A stretch of 64,000 nucleotides of DNA from Candidatus Aminicenantota bacterium (GTDB lineage: Bacteria; Acidobacteriota; Aminicenantia; JAMOAD01): positions 51,470 through 115,469 of the forward strand of contig JAMOUT010000079.1 of the NCBI GenBank assembly GCA_027061995.1, written 5' to 3'. Positions 34,335 to 48,861 of this stretch are shown piece by piece (the stretch's first letter is position 1; every line of letters begins with the position of its first letter). Made by a program: the position numbers and the translations under genes. The notes below the pieces were generated by a model. That model was not told the origin of the DNA. It did no database searches and saw only the letters and a program-made list of their open reading frames with translations.

Positions 34335-35399
34335 TTATTTACTCTTTTTTCTTCTTAAAACCCAGTCCTCTTTTATCTGTTGTCTTTCTCTTGCGATTGC
34401 AAGTGAGTTTGGTGGAACATCTTTTGTTATCGTGGAACCCGCCCCTATATATGAATTTTTCTCTATGGTTACGGGGGCAACAAGTTCTGTTCCCGAGCCG
34501 ACAAACACATTATCTTTAATGGTAGTCGGGTTCTTATTCACTCCATCATAATTACATGTGATTGTTCCCGCTCCGATATTAACCTTTTCCCCTACTGTCG
34601 CATCACCTATATAACTGAGATGCATCGCTTTTGAACCTCTCCCGAATACAGTGTTTTTCATCTCGACAAAATCCCCTGTTTTAGCACCCTCTTTTATTAT
34701 TGTTTTTTGTCTTATTCTTGAATATGGTCCCGCACTACAATTTTTTTCAAATTTTGAATCGACTATATGTGTAAAGGGGTGTATTATAGTGTTTTCCCCT
34801 ATTTCCGAATTCTCTATATAAGTAAACGGATGAATGACAGCTCCTTTTCTTATAATAGTTTCCCCTTTTATAATTGTATTAGGGTGAATGATAGCTCCTT
34901 TTTCAATATCAGCCTCCCAATCAATTAAAACATTGTCAAAAGAGATAAAAGATACCCCTTTTTTGTAAAACTTAATTTTATTTATGTTGTGTAGAAAAGA
35001 TGTTATGAAAGGGTCTTCGGCAGTAAGAGGGATAATTGATTCTTTCGGGAGATACTTTACTTTTGCTTTTTGCTTGATTAATTGTTCCGATAAATTGAAA
35101 TATGATTTTTTTTCAAACTCGGTAAAAAAGAACTTATATGTATCCCCTTTAAGAAAAAAACCTATTATCTCCTCCCCCGTTTCAGTAAAGATGGTTTCCT
35201 CTTTTAATTCAAAATCTGTTATTGTTACAAACAGATCTCCGCCGATAATAAAATAAAATTTATCATCAATGATTTTTTCTTTCTCTTTTTCTAAAATAAC
35301 ATTAAATCCCATTAAATCTAAAATTTCCCGTAGATTTAAATTGAGATTTGAAAGATTTCTGTCTTCCGATAGAATTATATTAATCTTGTTTTTGCTCAT
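34335..35399 (-). CDS. GlmU-like left-handed beta-helix acetyltransferase with degenerate N-terminal half
   Basis: Residues about 150-345 closely follow the C-terminal hexapeptide-repeat domain of GlmU: GPYSRIR at 224-230, FVEMKNT at 244-250, the catalytic His260 in [10 protein letters not shown], and [13 protein letters not shown] at 274-286. This domain acetylates glucosamine 1-phosphate. The N-terminal half, which in GlmU is the uridylyltransferase with a GxGTRM loop, is only about 140 residues here and lacks that loop, so UDP-GlcNAc formation is not predicted for this protein. It overlaps the TPR gene by 20 nt and precedes a DegT aminotransferase. Confidence 0.8.
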   Translation of the reverse strand: MSKNKINIILSEDRNLSNLNLNLREILDLMGFNVILEKEKEKIIDDKFYFIIGGDLFVTITDFELKEETIFTETGEEIIGFFLKGDTYKFFFTEFEKKSYFNLSEQLIKQKAKVKYLPKESIIPLTAEDPFITSFLHNINKIKFYKKGVSFISFDNVLIDWEADIEKGAIIHPNTIIKGETIIRKGAVIHPFTYIENSEIGENTIIHPFTHIVDSKFEKNCSAGPYSRIRQKTIIKEGAKTGDFVEMKNTVFGRGSKAMHLSYIGDATVGEKVNIGAGTITCNYDGVNKNPTTIKDNVFVGSGTELVAPVTIEKNSYIGAGSTITKDVPPNSLAIARERQQIKEDWVLRRKKSK

Positions 35400-35913
35400 C
35401 TTCCTTTTTTTCTATCAATTTCTCAAATTCCTCGTCTCCTGATAATACGGCAAAGTCAGGATTAGCCATTGCATAAACTTTATAAAGTTTATCTTTTTTA
35501 ACAGCTTTTTTCAGATAAGAGATAGCTTTTTCCTTATCATCTTTTAAAGCATAAAGAAGGGAGAATAGATAAGCTGTTTTAGGATTGTTTTTATCCTTTT
35601 TTTCAATTGCGATAAGAGTCTTTTCAGATTCATCATAATTCTTACGATTCATTGTGTAAACAGCATAATGGATATGATCTTCAACTGTTTTAAGAGAGAC
35701 CTTAGGCGGATTAATTCTGTTTTCGCACAATCTTTTATAAACAAGAGCTTTTTTGATTAATTCTTTTTCTTCCTCTTTGTAATCTTTTATCAATTGTTCA
35801 AGCTTCTCATGTGCTTTATCATATTCTTTTTTAAAAAAGTGATTTAATGCTTTTTCATAAAGAGACAGGATTTTTTTATATCTTTTTTCCCCTTTAAGGA
35901 TAACTTCCGGCAT
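35380..35913 (-). CDS. Tetratricopeptide-repeat protein
   Basis: The 177-residue protein has no signal peptide or membrane helix. TPR-like helix pairs lie at about 13-50 ([20 protein letters not shown]), 80-110 and 112-145 ([12 protein letters not shown]), ending with a family-typical [20 protein letters not shown] segment near 150-169. TPR proteins mediate protein binding; partner unknown. It begins the TPR-acetyltransferase-aminotransferase-methyltransferase unit, with a GGAGG site and a promoter upstream. Confidence 0.75.
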   Translation of the reverse strand: MPEVILKGEKRYKKILSLYEKALNHFFKKEYDKAHEKLEQLIKDYKEEEKELIKKALVYKRLCENRINPPKVSLKTVEDHIHYAVYTMNRKNYDESEKTLIAIEKKDKNNPKTAYLFSLLYALKDDKEKAISYLKKAVKKDKLYKVYAMANPDFAVLSGDEEFEKLIEKKEDEQKQD

Positions 35914-35948
35914 TTATACCTCCTGAAATTAATTATTTTAGGATAGAT

Positions 35949-35977
35949 AATATATATTATATTTACTCTTTAATCAA
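35949..35977 (-). promoter_or_regulatory. Promoter of the TPR-GlmU-like-DegT unit
   Basis: Minus-strand TTGATT (35972-35977), 17 nt, TATATT (35949-35954), followed by an AGGAGG site before the ATG at 35913. A GC-rich palindrome abuts the -35. Confidence 0.5.
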
Positions 35978-35978
35978 G

Positions 35979-35996
35979 GGGGGATAACTATCCCCC
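35979..35996. other. GC-rich perfect palindrome
   Basis: Arms GGGGGATA and TATCCCCC (8 bp) around two bases stand out against the AT-rich surroundings. On the minus strand it lies 1 nt upstream of the -35 of the TPR unit and downstream of the Memo-family gene. It could be a protein-binding site or part of a terminator; there is no U-tract after the stem on the minus strand. Confidence 0.6.
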
Positions 35997-36284
35997 AAAA
36001 ACAAAACAGTGGTTGTAAAAATAGTGAAAAAGCAGGATGTATTATAAAATGTAGTATCCCGAACTGTTTTAGAACCCGGCAAGAATGGAAAAAGTCAAAC
36101 TTTTTCAAAACAAAATATAAATTGGCGAGGGGATATCCGATAATTATGAATTAGAAAATCCCGAAAATGTGCCGATAAGTGCGATTATCTTTAATTGCTG
36201 ACAGCTTCACCCTCTTGGATTATATCTGGCTTGAAAATATCTTCTTGAGTGTTTAGGGGTGTTAAACGGATATTCGATAAATAT
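35997..36284. other. Gene-free interval between the Memo-family gene and the TPR unit
   Basis: No open frame of note is present. It holds one perfect hairpin at 36088-36106 (8-bp arms GAAAAAGT / ACTTTTTC, loop CAA). It may serve as the 3' region of the Memo-family transcript; I see no conserved RNA in it. Confidence 0.4.
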
Positions 36285-37352
36285 TTATTTATTGATGTAA
36301 TAAACGATAGACCAATAACCGACCCAATGTTTCAAAGAAAAAGGTGCCGTTATACCGAGTCCTATGTTATATGCGGGAAGAATCCCCGTGGAATAACTGT
36401 CGGAATATCTTGCGGGATAACCCACTATCTCTTTTCCGTAAAGAGTTTTTACTATTTTGGAAATTGTTAAAACTGCGAAAGGAACAGTGTATCTCCCGCA
36501 CCAATATATATTTTCCTTCCATGTTTTATTTGCATATCCCTCTAATTTCTCTTTTGTGATGATTCCCGATAAAAAGGTTTTTCCTATATATATATCCTGC
36601 TCGGTTCCCTTTTTGTGGGCTTCCGAATCAAGTCCGAATCTGACATCACCGAAATCTGGTCCATAATGGGTTGTGTCCGTCGATATCAAAAAATTCAAAT
36701 CCTTGCCGAGAACAAGTTTGTTCTTTTTTATATATTTAACAATTTTATCGGCAAGATCCGTTGATATTATATCAAGGGTATTAAAATCCATCTCTGTTAC
36801 CATAATCGGAACAATCGTAATATTCTTGTTATAATACTTTAAAAAGGGATCCATCGCTTCCATTGAATGCTCAAGAGATTGAGCAATATCATTTATAATA
36901 TAGTGTTTTTTATCCATTGATTTTTCAAGATAGCTCCTTAAATTTTTATTAATAACCATATTTGAATACGGCGCTTTCCATTCGTCAAATGAATCGAAAA
37001 TAAGAAGATTTTTCGGATTTTTCAATTTTTTCCTTGGTCTTGAATGTGTTACTCCGAAGATAATCAGAGTTTTTGCATTTGAGATAAAAGGGATTGAGTG
37101 AAGGTAAACTCTTCCTGCATACATATGATCATCATGAGGAGAGATAGCGGCAATCACCTTTTTCCCTTTAAGAAATTCGGTTTCCTTGTCAAGGCTTTTT
37201 TGTTCAAGGGGTTTCGCAAGTTTTATTATGGTTTCTATCTGGTTAATTGTAGTGCAAAACCCGATATCATCCACAACTTTTCGAATTTTCTTTTCAGAAT
37301 AAACAAATAACGGGATTAAAAAAAATAAAAACAATATAATACCTTTCTTCAT
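36285..37352 (-). CDS. Exported Memo-family (AmmeMemoRadiSam protein B-like) protein
   Basis: The Memo fold is related to class III extradiol dioxygenases, with a metal site of His and Cys residues; its biochemical role is not settled. The 355-residue protein keeps the family blocks in order: SPHDDHMYAG (71-80, H73 and H76), FGVTHSR near 98-104, SLEHSMEAMDPF near 163-174, STDTTHYGP near 223-231 and YWCGRYTVPFAVL near 285-297. Unusually it begins with a signal peptide (about residues 1-19, SE at the end), so it is probably periplasmic, whereas typical Memo proteins are cytosolic. GGAGG precedes the ATG; it is a single-gene unit. Confidence 0.75.
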   Translation of the reverse strand: MKKGIILFLFFLIPLFVYSEKKIRKVVDDIGFCTTINQIETIIKLAKPLEQKSLDKETEFLKGKKVIAAISPHDDHMYAGRVYLHSIPFISNAKTLIIFGVTHSRPRKKLKNPKNLLIFDSFDEWKAPYSNMVINKNLRSYLEKSMDKKHYIINDIAQSLEHSMEAMDPFLKYYNKNITIVPIMVTEMDFNTLDIISTDLADKIVKYIKKNKLVLGKDLNFLISTDTTHYGPDFGDVRFGLDSEAHKKGTEQDIYIGKTFLSGIITKEKLEGYANKTWKENIYWCGRYTVPFAVLTISKIVKTLYGKEIVGYPARYSDSYSTGILPAYNIGLGITAPFSLKHWVGYWSIVYYINK

Positions 37353-37368
37353 AAGAACCTCCGTATCA

Positions 37369-37397
37369 ATTTTAAATCAATTAACGATTTTTTACAA
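37369..37397 (-). promoter_or_regulatory. Candidate promoter of the Memo-family gene
   Basis: Minus-strand TTGTAA (37392-37397), 17 nt, TAAAAT (37369-37374), with a GGAGG site close to the ATG at 37352. Confidence 0.4.
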
Positions 37398-37547
37398 TAT
37401 GATAATTTGATTTTTCCTTAAAAATGTCCATATTTTAAATGGAAGCGGATAATGATATATAATATAATCATAAGTGTCTTTTAAACTTGACTTAAAAAAT
37501 TTTGATTGATACATGGTAGCGGATTAATACAATTTTCTTTTCCTCTA

Positions 37548-37576
37548 TTGACAATAATCTTTTTATAAAATATATT
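37548..37576 (+). promoter_or_regulatory. lptE-holA promoter, leaderless-type
   Basis: A perfect TTGACA (37548-37553), 17 nt, TATATT (37571-37576), then 8 nt and the lptE ATG at 37585. No Shine-Dalgarno can be seen, so the mRNA would begin within a base or two of the start codon. Confidence 0.7.
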
Positions 37577-37584
37577 TTAGCATT

Positions 37585-38103
37585 ATGAACAGGAAGATAA
37601 TTTTATTATTACCCATTGTTTTAATCCCTTTTTTATTTTTATCATGCGGATATAAACTTCGTGGAACAGGAAATTTCCTCCCTTCCTATATGAAAAGTGT
37701 TTATATCCCTGAATTTAAAAACAAAACTTCAAGAGTTGACCTCGGGAGAATTATAACCGAAGAGGTTATATCCTCTTTTATTTCCAGGGGTAATTTCAAG
37801 TTATCAAACAGTGAAAATTCTGCTGAGGGGAAATTAAAAGGGGAAATTATAAGTTTTATAGTTATTCCGATAAATGCGGATGGCAGCGGAGGCTCTAAAT
37901 ATAAAGTGAAAATAAAAGTGAAAGTTGAATTCGTAGATTTAAAAAAAGGGGAGATAATATATAAAAATCCATCTTTTTACTATGAGGATGAATATGATAC
38001 TCTTGGAGGAGGGGATTTTTTATCCAAGGAAACAGAATCAATAAGAAAAATAGCGGAGCAATTATCTGTTTCACTTGTGAATACTATTCTCGAAGGTTTT
38101 TAA
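37585..38103 (+). CDS. lptE: LPS-assembly lipoprotein LptE-like
   Basis: LptE plugs the LptD barrel that inserts LPS in the outer leaflet of the outer membrane. The 172-residue protein has a lipoprotein signal (hydrophobic 5-19, FLSC, Cys21) and then CGYKLRGTGNFLP (21-33), the classical start of mature LptE, followed by YIPEFKNKTSRVDLGRIITEEV near 44-65 in parts, and an EGKLKGEII strand near 86. The order lptE-holA is conserved in many diderm bacteria and supports the call. Its stop is directly followed by the holA ATG. Confidence 0.85.
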   Translation: MNRKIILLLPIVLIPFLFLSCGYKLRGTGNFLPSYMKSVYIPEFKNKTSRVDLGRIITEEVISSFISRGNFKLSNSENSAEGKLKGEIISFIVIPINADGSGGSKYKVKIKVKVEFVDLKKGEIIYKNPSFYYEDEYDTLGGGDFLSKETESIRKIAEQLSVSLVNTILEGF

Positions 38104-39084
38104 ATGATTAAAAATTGGAATGATTTTTTACGGACAAAACCAAAAGAGGGGATTTATCTTTTTATCGGAAAAGAGGAATATCTTTTAAGTAAAGTAACCG
38201 AGCATATCAAAAATAATCTTAAAGGAGAGACTACTTTCATCAATCTTTTTGTTTTGAAACAAAAGGAACTTCCGTCCGCGATGGTAAAAGGGGTGGAAAG
38301 ATCATTGTTTGATAATTCAAAAAGGATAATTAAGATAGAGATTGCAAGAGATTTTAAGATGAAGAAAAAAAAAGATCTCGAATCTTTTCTCGAACTTGTC
38401 CCTAAAATATCGAACTATGTTCTGATGTATGGGAAAACACTTAACAGTAAAAGCAAATTCACTGAAATTTGTATTAATCAAGGGATAGAAACTTTTTATG
38501 TTTATCCTTTAAATGATAATGAAAAATATAAATTTATAGCGGATATTCTGGAAAAATACGATATTAAAGCTAATGGAAAAACAATTTTGAAAATTCTTGA
38601 GATAGGACCGAAAGAACTTTTTATGATTGAATCCGAAATAAGAAAGCTTGCCCTGTATATTCTTGATAAAAAAATAGTTGAAGAGAAAGATATTAAGGAG
38701 GTTTTTTCTCTTAAAAAAGAGGAGGAGATCGACAATCTTTTGGACAATTTATTTAAACCAAGCGCAAAAAGAATACTTAAAAATCTGTTTAAAGATAAAC
38801 TTGATCCCATATATTTATGGAGTTCCGTATCAAACTATTTTATAATAATTTATTGGCTTAAAATTTATATCAAGGAAAATAAAAATGAATATTTTCTTAT
38901 AAATAAGTTCAGATTATATTATAATAGGAAAAAATTGATTAAAATAGCAAAAATATTTCCCGAAAAAAAACTTAAGCTTATATTGAAAAAAATTTATTCC
39001 ACTGAAAGAGATTTTAAATTCAGTTCCAAGGATAAAAAATATCTGATTGAGAGTTTTCTTGATTTTATTCTTTTAAACAATTAA
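38104..39084 (+). CDS. holA: DNA polymerase III delta subunit
   Basis: HolA is the wrench of the clamp loader and opens the beta sliding clamp. The 326-residue protein matches the family in length and shape: an N-terminal AAA+-like domain without a working Walker A (starting with IYLFIGKEEYLL at about 17-28), a FDNSKRIIKIE segment near 67-77, then a collar domain of helices with a KEELFMIESEIRKLALY-like stretch near 168-184. Sequence similarity in this family is low, so position after lptE is important support. Start follows the lptE stop directly. Confidence 0.82.
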   Translation: MIKNWNDFLRTKPKEGIYLFIGKEEYLLSKVTEHIKNNLKGETTFINLFVLKQKELPSAMVKGVERSLFDNSKRIIKIEIARDFKMKKKKDLESFLELVPKISNYVLMYGKTLNSKSKFTEICINQGIETFYVYPLNDNEKYKFIADILEKYDIKANGKTILKILEIGPKELFMIESEIRKLALYILDKKIVEEKDIKEVFSLKKEEEIDNLLDNLFKPSAKRILKNLFKDKLDPIYLWSSVSNYFIIIYWLKIYIKENKNEYFLINKFRLYYNRKKLIKIAKIFPEKKLKLILKKIYSTERDFKFSSKDKKYLIESFLDFILLNN

Positions 39085-39255
39085 AGAAAATATTTACCTT
39101 TTTTATAAATGTTTGTAATGATTTATTTACACGATTGTTTTTAAAGATAGGGAATTTTTTTTATGTTTCTTTTTAACCTCCGCCGTAAAAATTCGGCATA
39201 ATAAAGGTAGGCTTAACATTAAGGGATGATATTGTTTTTAACGAATACAGATAAT

Positions 39256-39283
39256 TTGATTTTCTTCTCTATTGTTTTATAAT
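39256..39283 (+). promoter_or_regulatory. Candidate promoter of the DUF3783 gene
   Basis: TTGATT (39256-39261), 16 nt, TATAAT (39278-39283), with GAGGAGG at 39290-39296 before the ATG at 39304. The rest of 39085-39303 shows nothing clear. Confidence 0.5.
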
Positions 39284-39303
39284 ATTAATTGAGGAGGTTG
39301 AAA

Positions 39304-39522
39304 ATGGATGATTCGATAATGGAAGAAGGCGGTAAAATCATAGTTTTTCATGGATTTTCAAAAGAGAAACTTAACAAAGTTATAAACGCAATAAAAAAAG
39401 TGTCCGAAGGGGATAATATAATTATGGCTGTTTCAACTCCTACATCTTTGGAATGGAAGCTCAAAGAACTGATAGAAGAACTTACCAAAGAGCATGAATA
39501 CATGAAAAGGGAAAGAGAATAA
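39304..39522 (+). CDS. DUF3783 family small protein
   Basis: A 72-residue protein. The pattern VFHGFSKEKLNKVINAIKK (about 13-31) followed by a PTSLEWKLKELIEELTKEHEY segment matches DUF3783, small proteins of unknown function found in anaerobic bacteria. The ATG at 39304 is preferred because GAGGAGG is 7 nt upstream; a TTG at 39289 lies before that site and is unlikely. Confidence 0.7.
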   Translation: MDDSIMEEGGKIIVFHGFSKEKLNKVINAIKKVSEGDNIIMAVSTPTSLEWKLKELIEELTKEHEYMKRERE

Positions 39523-39673
39523 AATGTTTTAATCTCTTTATAAATAAAGTAATTGGTTCGGCTTTTCTTAAATTCAGGGAACTATTTGCCATACATCGTC
39601 AAAATAATTTTTGCCGCAATTGTTAATATTAAATCAACCTTTTATTCTACATTATAACTGTTTATTATTCCCT

Positions 39674-45668
<5,995 letters not shown>

Positions 45669-45699
45669 GATAAAGGTTTTGGTTAATCATCATTAGTGT

Positions 45700-45728
45700 T
45701 TGACTAAATATTTCTTATAATGTATAAT
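45700..45728 (+). promoter_or_regulatory. feoAB operon promoter
   Basis: TTGACT (45700-45705), 17 nt, TATAAT (45723-45728). The predicted start falls near 45735, almost on the GAGG at 45734-45737, leaving only about 9 nt of leader before the ATG at 45744. No convincing Fur box is visible. Confidence 0.65.
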
Positions 45729-45743
45729 CTTCTGAGGTAAAAT

Positions 45744-45980
45744 ATGACATTAGATAATGCAAGGCTTAATAAAACATACAAAATAGTTGGTTTTTTAGGT
45801 GGTCCGAATCTTTCTCAAAGATTATATTCGATGGGTTTGTATATAGGGGCGAAAGTTCAGGTGAAAAGCGTTGCTCCCATGAGAGGCCCTCTCATTGTGC
45901 AAAACATTGATAATGAGATTCAGATTGCTCTCGGTAGGGGGATTATCAGAAAGATAGAGGTTGTGGAGAGTGATGTATGA
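45744..45980 (+). CDS. feoA: Ferrous iron transport protein A
   Basis: FeoA is a small cytosolic SH3-like protein that works with FeoB in Fe2+ uptake. The 78 residues show the family pattern: ARLNKTYKIVGFLGG near 6-20, LSQRLYSMGLYIGAKVQV near 24-41, and GPLIVQNIDNEIQIALGRGI near 48-67. Its stop overlaps the feoB ATG by 4 nt. Fe2+ uptake fits a low-oxygen habitat. Confidence 0.93.
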   Translation: MTLDNARLNKTYKIVGFLGGPNLSQRLYSMGLYIGAKVQVKSVAPMRGPLIVQNIDNEIQIALGRGIIRKIEVVESDV

Positions 45981-47875
45981 AACGAGTTGTTCTCGTAGGA
46001 CAGCCGAACTGCGGAAAAAGCGCTCTTTTTAATGCTATCGCCGGTTATAAGGCGAATTCAACAAATTTTCCCGGAACAACCGTATCAATATTAACCTCGG
46101 AAATTGTTCATAAGGGGGAGAGATTCGAGCTTGTGGATTTGCCCGGTTCTTACTCGCTTGCCCCTTTTGATAAAGCCGAGGAGGTAAATACTTTATATGC
46201 GATAAAAGAGAATTATGATCTTATTGTTAATGTGATAGATGCATCCATTCTAAGTCGTTCCCTTGAGCTTACAATTGAGATACTTGATATCGGAAAGCCT
46301 GTTATTCTTGTTCTTAATATGATGGATGAAGCAAAGAAAAAAGGGATTGATATAGATATTAAAAAATTGTCGGAAAGATTAAAAATTCCTGTTGTTCAAA
46401 CAATTGCAATTTATGGTGAGGGCGTGGATAAAATGCTTGATAAAACCATAGAATTATTGAATAATCCCGTTATCCCCCCTCCTGTTTATCTTTCGGAAAC
46501 TATTGAAGTTATAGTTAAAAATCTTGAGAAATATACGGAAAATCGGTTTCTTCTTATGAAAACAATTGAATGGGATAAAATAGAGGAGCATATTAAAATA
46601 GATAAAAAATTTGTTTCCGAATTTAAACGAATCAATGATGAGATTAAGAGATTATATAATAAAGATGTCAAAGAACTGATTTTCTCAGAAAGACATCATT
46701 TGTCCATGAAAATAGCTGAAGAGGTTACAACAATCTCTCATGATATTAAAAAAACATTCGAGGATAAAGCTGATTCCGTTTTTTATCACCCTTTTTGGGG
46801 ATATTTGATATTTGTTGCCTCCTTTATGTTAATGTTTTATCTTGTTTTTAAGATAGGGGGAGCTCTTGAAGGTGTTTTTACTTATCCTTTTGAATATCTT
46901 TCACGGCAGATGGAAACAGTGAAATTAACAAAAATGATAAAACCCGTTATTCAGGGAACTTTAGCCGGAACCATGGGAGCAATAGGAGTAATCATTCCTT
47001 TCATGATTCCGCTGGTGTTTTTTATTTCACTTTTTGAAGAGGCGGGATATCTTGCAAGATCAGCTTTTCTATTCGATAGTTTTATGCATAAAATCGGTCT
47101 TCACGGTAAATCCATTCCTCCCCTTCTTCTTGGTTTCGGTTGTAATGTTCCCGCAATTTCAGCAACAAGGATAATAGAAAGCGAGAGGGATAGAATATTA
47201 ACAGCTCTTTTAATCCCGTTTATCCCTTGTTCCGCGAGAACAATCATTATTTCCGCTCTTGTTTACTCTTTTCTCGGTGCGGGATGGGCGTTCTTCGTAT
47301 ATTTTATAAGTATTCTTGTTACGGTTATTGTTAGTTTGGTGGTTTCCAGATTGATTAAAATTCCCGCACCCGGGTTGATAATGGAGATACCCCGTTTTAA
47401 GTTTCCTTCTCTTAAAATTGCTATGCAAAAAACATGGCTTCAGCTTAAACCATTTCTTTTTTATGCAACGCCTATTCTTATTCTCGGAAGTATCTTTGTT
47501 GAGTATTTTAATATGTATGGGGCTGACACTATGATAAATACCGTGTTAAGACCTATAACATACATATTAGGGCTTCCCGCAAAAACGGGTTTTACACTCA
47601 TCTTTGGCTTTTTAAGAAAAGAGCTTGCTCTTTTAATGCTCGGGCAAGCCATGGGGGTTAAGATAACCGAGATTACAACAGCTCTTACATCTTCCCAAAT
47701 ATTATCTTTTTCAATATTTTCAACTCTGTATGTTCCCTGTCTTGCAACCATTTTGATTTTAAAGAAAGAGTTTAATTCCAAAATAGCGGGTATATCAATT
47801 GTTTTAAATACAAGTGTGGCGCTTGTGGTTACCATTGTAATTATTAATCTTTTAAAATTATTGGGGGTTTTTTAA
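45977..47875 (+). CDS. feoB: Ferrous iron transport protein B
   Basis: FeoB is the membrane Fe2+ transporter with an N-terminal G domain. In the 632-residue protein G1 is GQPNCGKS (8-15), followed by TNFPGTTV, DLPGSYSL (switch II) and NMMD (G4); a helical guanine-dissociation-inhibitor region spans about 170-260 and eight or so membrane segments follow to the end, with two Gate-like halves (GTMGAIGVIIPFMIPLVFF near 335 and LRKELALLMLGQAMG near 540). It is shorter than E. coli FeoB (773) but complete for the compact type. The NusG-like gene begins immediately after its stop. Confidence 0.95.
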   Translation: MKRVVLVGQPNCGKSALFNAIAGYKANSTNFPGTTVSILTSEIVHKGERFELVDLPGSYSLAPFDKAEEVNTLYAIKENYDLIVNVIDASILSRSLELTIEILDIGKPVILVLNMMDEAKKKGIDIDIKKLSERLKIPVVQTIAIYGEGVDKMLDKTIELLNNPVIPPPVYLSETIEVIVKNLEKYTENRFLLMKTIEWDKIEEHIKIDKKFVSEFKRINDEIKRLYNKDVKELIFSERHHLSMKIAEEVTTISHDIKKTFEDKADSVFYHPFWGYLIFVASFMLMFYLVFKIGGALEGVFTYPFEYLSRQMETVKLTKMIKPVIQGTLAGTMGAIGVIIPFMIPLVFFISLFEEAGYLARSAFLFDSFMHKIGLHGKSIPPLLLGFGCNVPAISATRIIESERDRILTALLIPFIPCSARTIIISALVYSFLGAGWAFFVYFISILVTVIVSLVVSRLIKIPAPGLIMEIPRFKFPSLKIAMQKTWLQLKPFLFYATPILILGSIFVEYFNMYGADTMINTVLRPITYILGLPAKTGFTLIFGFLRKELALLMLGQAMGVKITEITTALTSSQILSFSIFSTLYVPCLATILILKKEFNSKIAGISIVLNTSVALVVTIVIINLLKLLGVF

Positions 47876-48352
47876 ATGGTTGGAAAATGGTTTTTAATAA
47901 ATACAAAACCTCGGAAAGAATTTCAGGTTGAGAATATTTTGAGAATTAATCTTGATAAAGTTGAAGTTTATTGTCCCAAGTATGTGAAGAAAGATAATGT
48001 AAGAGCCTTTTTCCCGAATTATCTGTTTATAAAAATCGAGGATGAAAAACTGTTTCATACTGTAAAATACACACCCGGGGTCAGGAAAATAATAGGCAAT
48101 GGTAAAGGGCCTGTAATTGTTCCTGAAAAGATTATATATGCCATAAAAAACAGAGAAGAGGATGGTTATGTCAAGGTGGTTAGAAAAAATAGCGGGTTAA
48201 GAAGGGGAGATAAAGTTAAAATAGAAGAAGGTCCTTTTGACGGAGTTGAAGGGATTTTCCAGGAAGAGTTAAGGGATTCCGAGAGGGTAAAAATTCTTGT
48301 TTCTCTTTTATTGGTTGAGACTAAAAAAGAGTATATAAATAAAGTTAAATAA
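47876..48352 (+). CDS. NusG-family specialised antiterminator (UpxY/RfaH-like)
   Basis: The 158-residue protein has an N-terminal NGN domain (about 3-95, starting with KWFLINTKPRKEFQVE and including YTPGVRKIIGNGKGP at about 63-77) and a C-terminal KOW domain (about 105-150, LRRGDKVKIEEGPFDGVEG). The form is that of NusG paralogues of capsule and exopolysaccharide operons rather than housekeeping NusG, and no secE or rplK lies nearby. It lies between feoB and four envelope genes, so it is inferred to promote transcription through that cassette. Start directly follows the feoB stop. Confidence 0.8.
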   Translation: MVGKWFLINTKPRKEFQVENILRINLDKVEVYCPKYVKKDNVRAFFPNYLFIKIEDEKLFHTVKYTPGVRKIIGNGKGPVIVPEKIIYAIKNREEDGYVKVVRKNSGLRRGDKVKIEEGPFDGVEGIFQEELRDSERVKILVSLLLVETKKEYINKVK

Positions 48353-48411
48353 TCAAAATTTCGCAAAGTTAACAAGCTTGCATTTAAGAGAAAAAAATCG
48401 TAAGCTATTTT

Positions 48412-48861
48412 ATGATTAAGAAAATATCACTAATCTTAATAATTATTCTGTGCTCTTTAAATATTTTTTCAAAAGAAAATAAACCCTTGGGAATAAGTGG
48501 TTCTCACACTATTGGTTTTACATATATTATTCCGGGTTTTGAACAAATTAAACGAGGTTATTATTTAAAAGGGGGGATACTGTTTTTATCTTTTATCTCA
48601 ATTGTAACGGGGGGAATTATTGAAAATAAAAGGGGAAATGATTATTATAATATATACATGAACTCCATTGATATTGATGAAATCGTAGAGTCGAGATTAC
48701 AAGCGGAAAACCATTTTAAAAAAAGAAATTATTATATTATCGGCGGTGTTTCCATCTGGTTGATAAATCTGATAGATCTGAAATTTTTTAGTAAAAACCG
48801 AGGAATAAAAGGTGAGATTAAAAAGGATTATATATCTTTTGGCTTTTATTATATCTTTTAG
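48412..48861 (+). CDS. DUF5683-like small membrane/exported protein
   Basis: The 149-residue protein begins with a signal peptide or anchor (about 1-20). The motif YIIPGFEQIKRGYYLKGGIL (about 38-57) and a hydrophobic helix after it, then a NYYIIGGVSIWLINLIDLKF segment near 105-124, match DUF5683-type proteins, whose role is unknown. The next gene overlaps its 3' end by 50 nt. The 59-nt gap before it includes an imperfect 7-bp stem (AGCTTGC / GTAAGCT) with an A-rich loop. Confidence 0.55.
   Translation: MIKKISLILIIILCSLNIFSKENKPLGISGSHTIGFTYIIPGFEQIKRGYYLKGGILFLSFISIVTGGIIENKRGNDYYNIYMNSIDIDEIVESRLQAENHFKKRNYYIIGGVSIWLINLIDLKFFSKNRGIKGEIKKDYISFGFYYIF

Noticed and set aside
36088-36106. Hairpin GAAAAAGT/ACTTTTTC as an intrinsic terminator
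   Set aside because: The stem is AT-rich and is not followed by a U-tract on either strand.
35997-36284. Decayed gene in the gap downstream of the Memo-family gene
   Set aside because: All frames are broken and no recognisable protein motif could be read in either direction.
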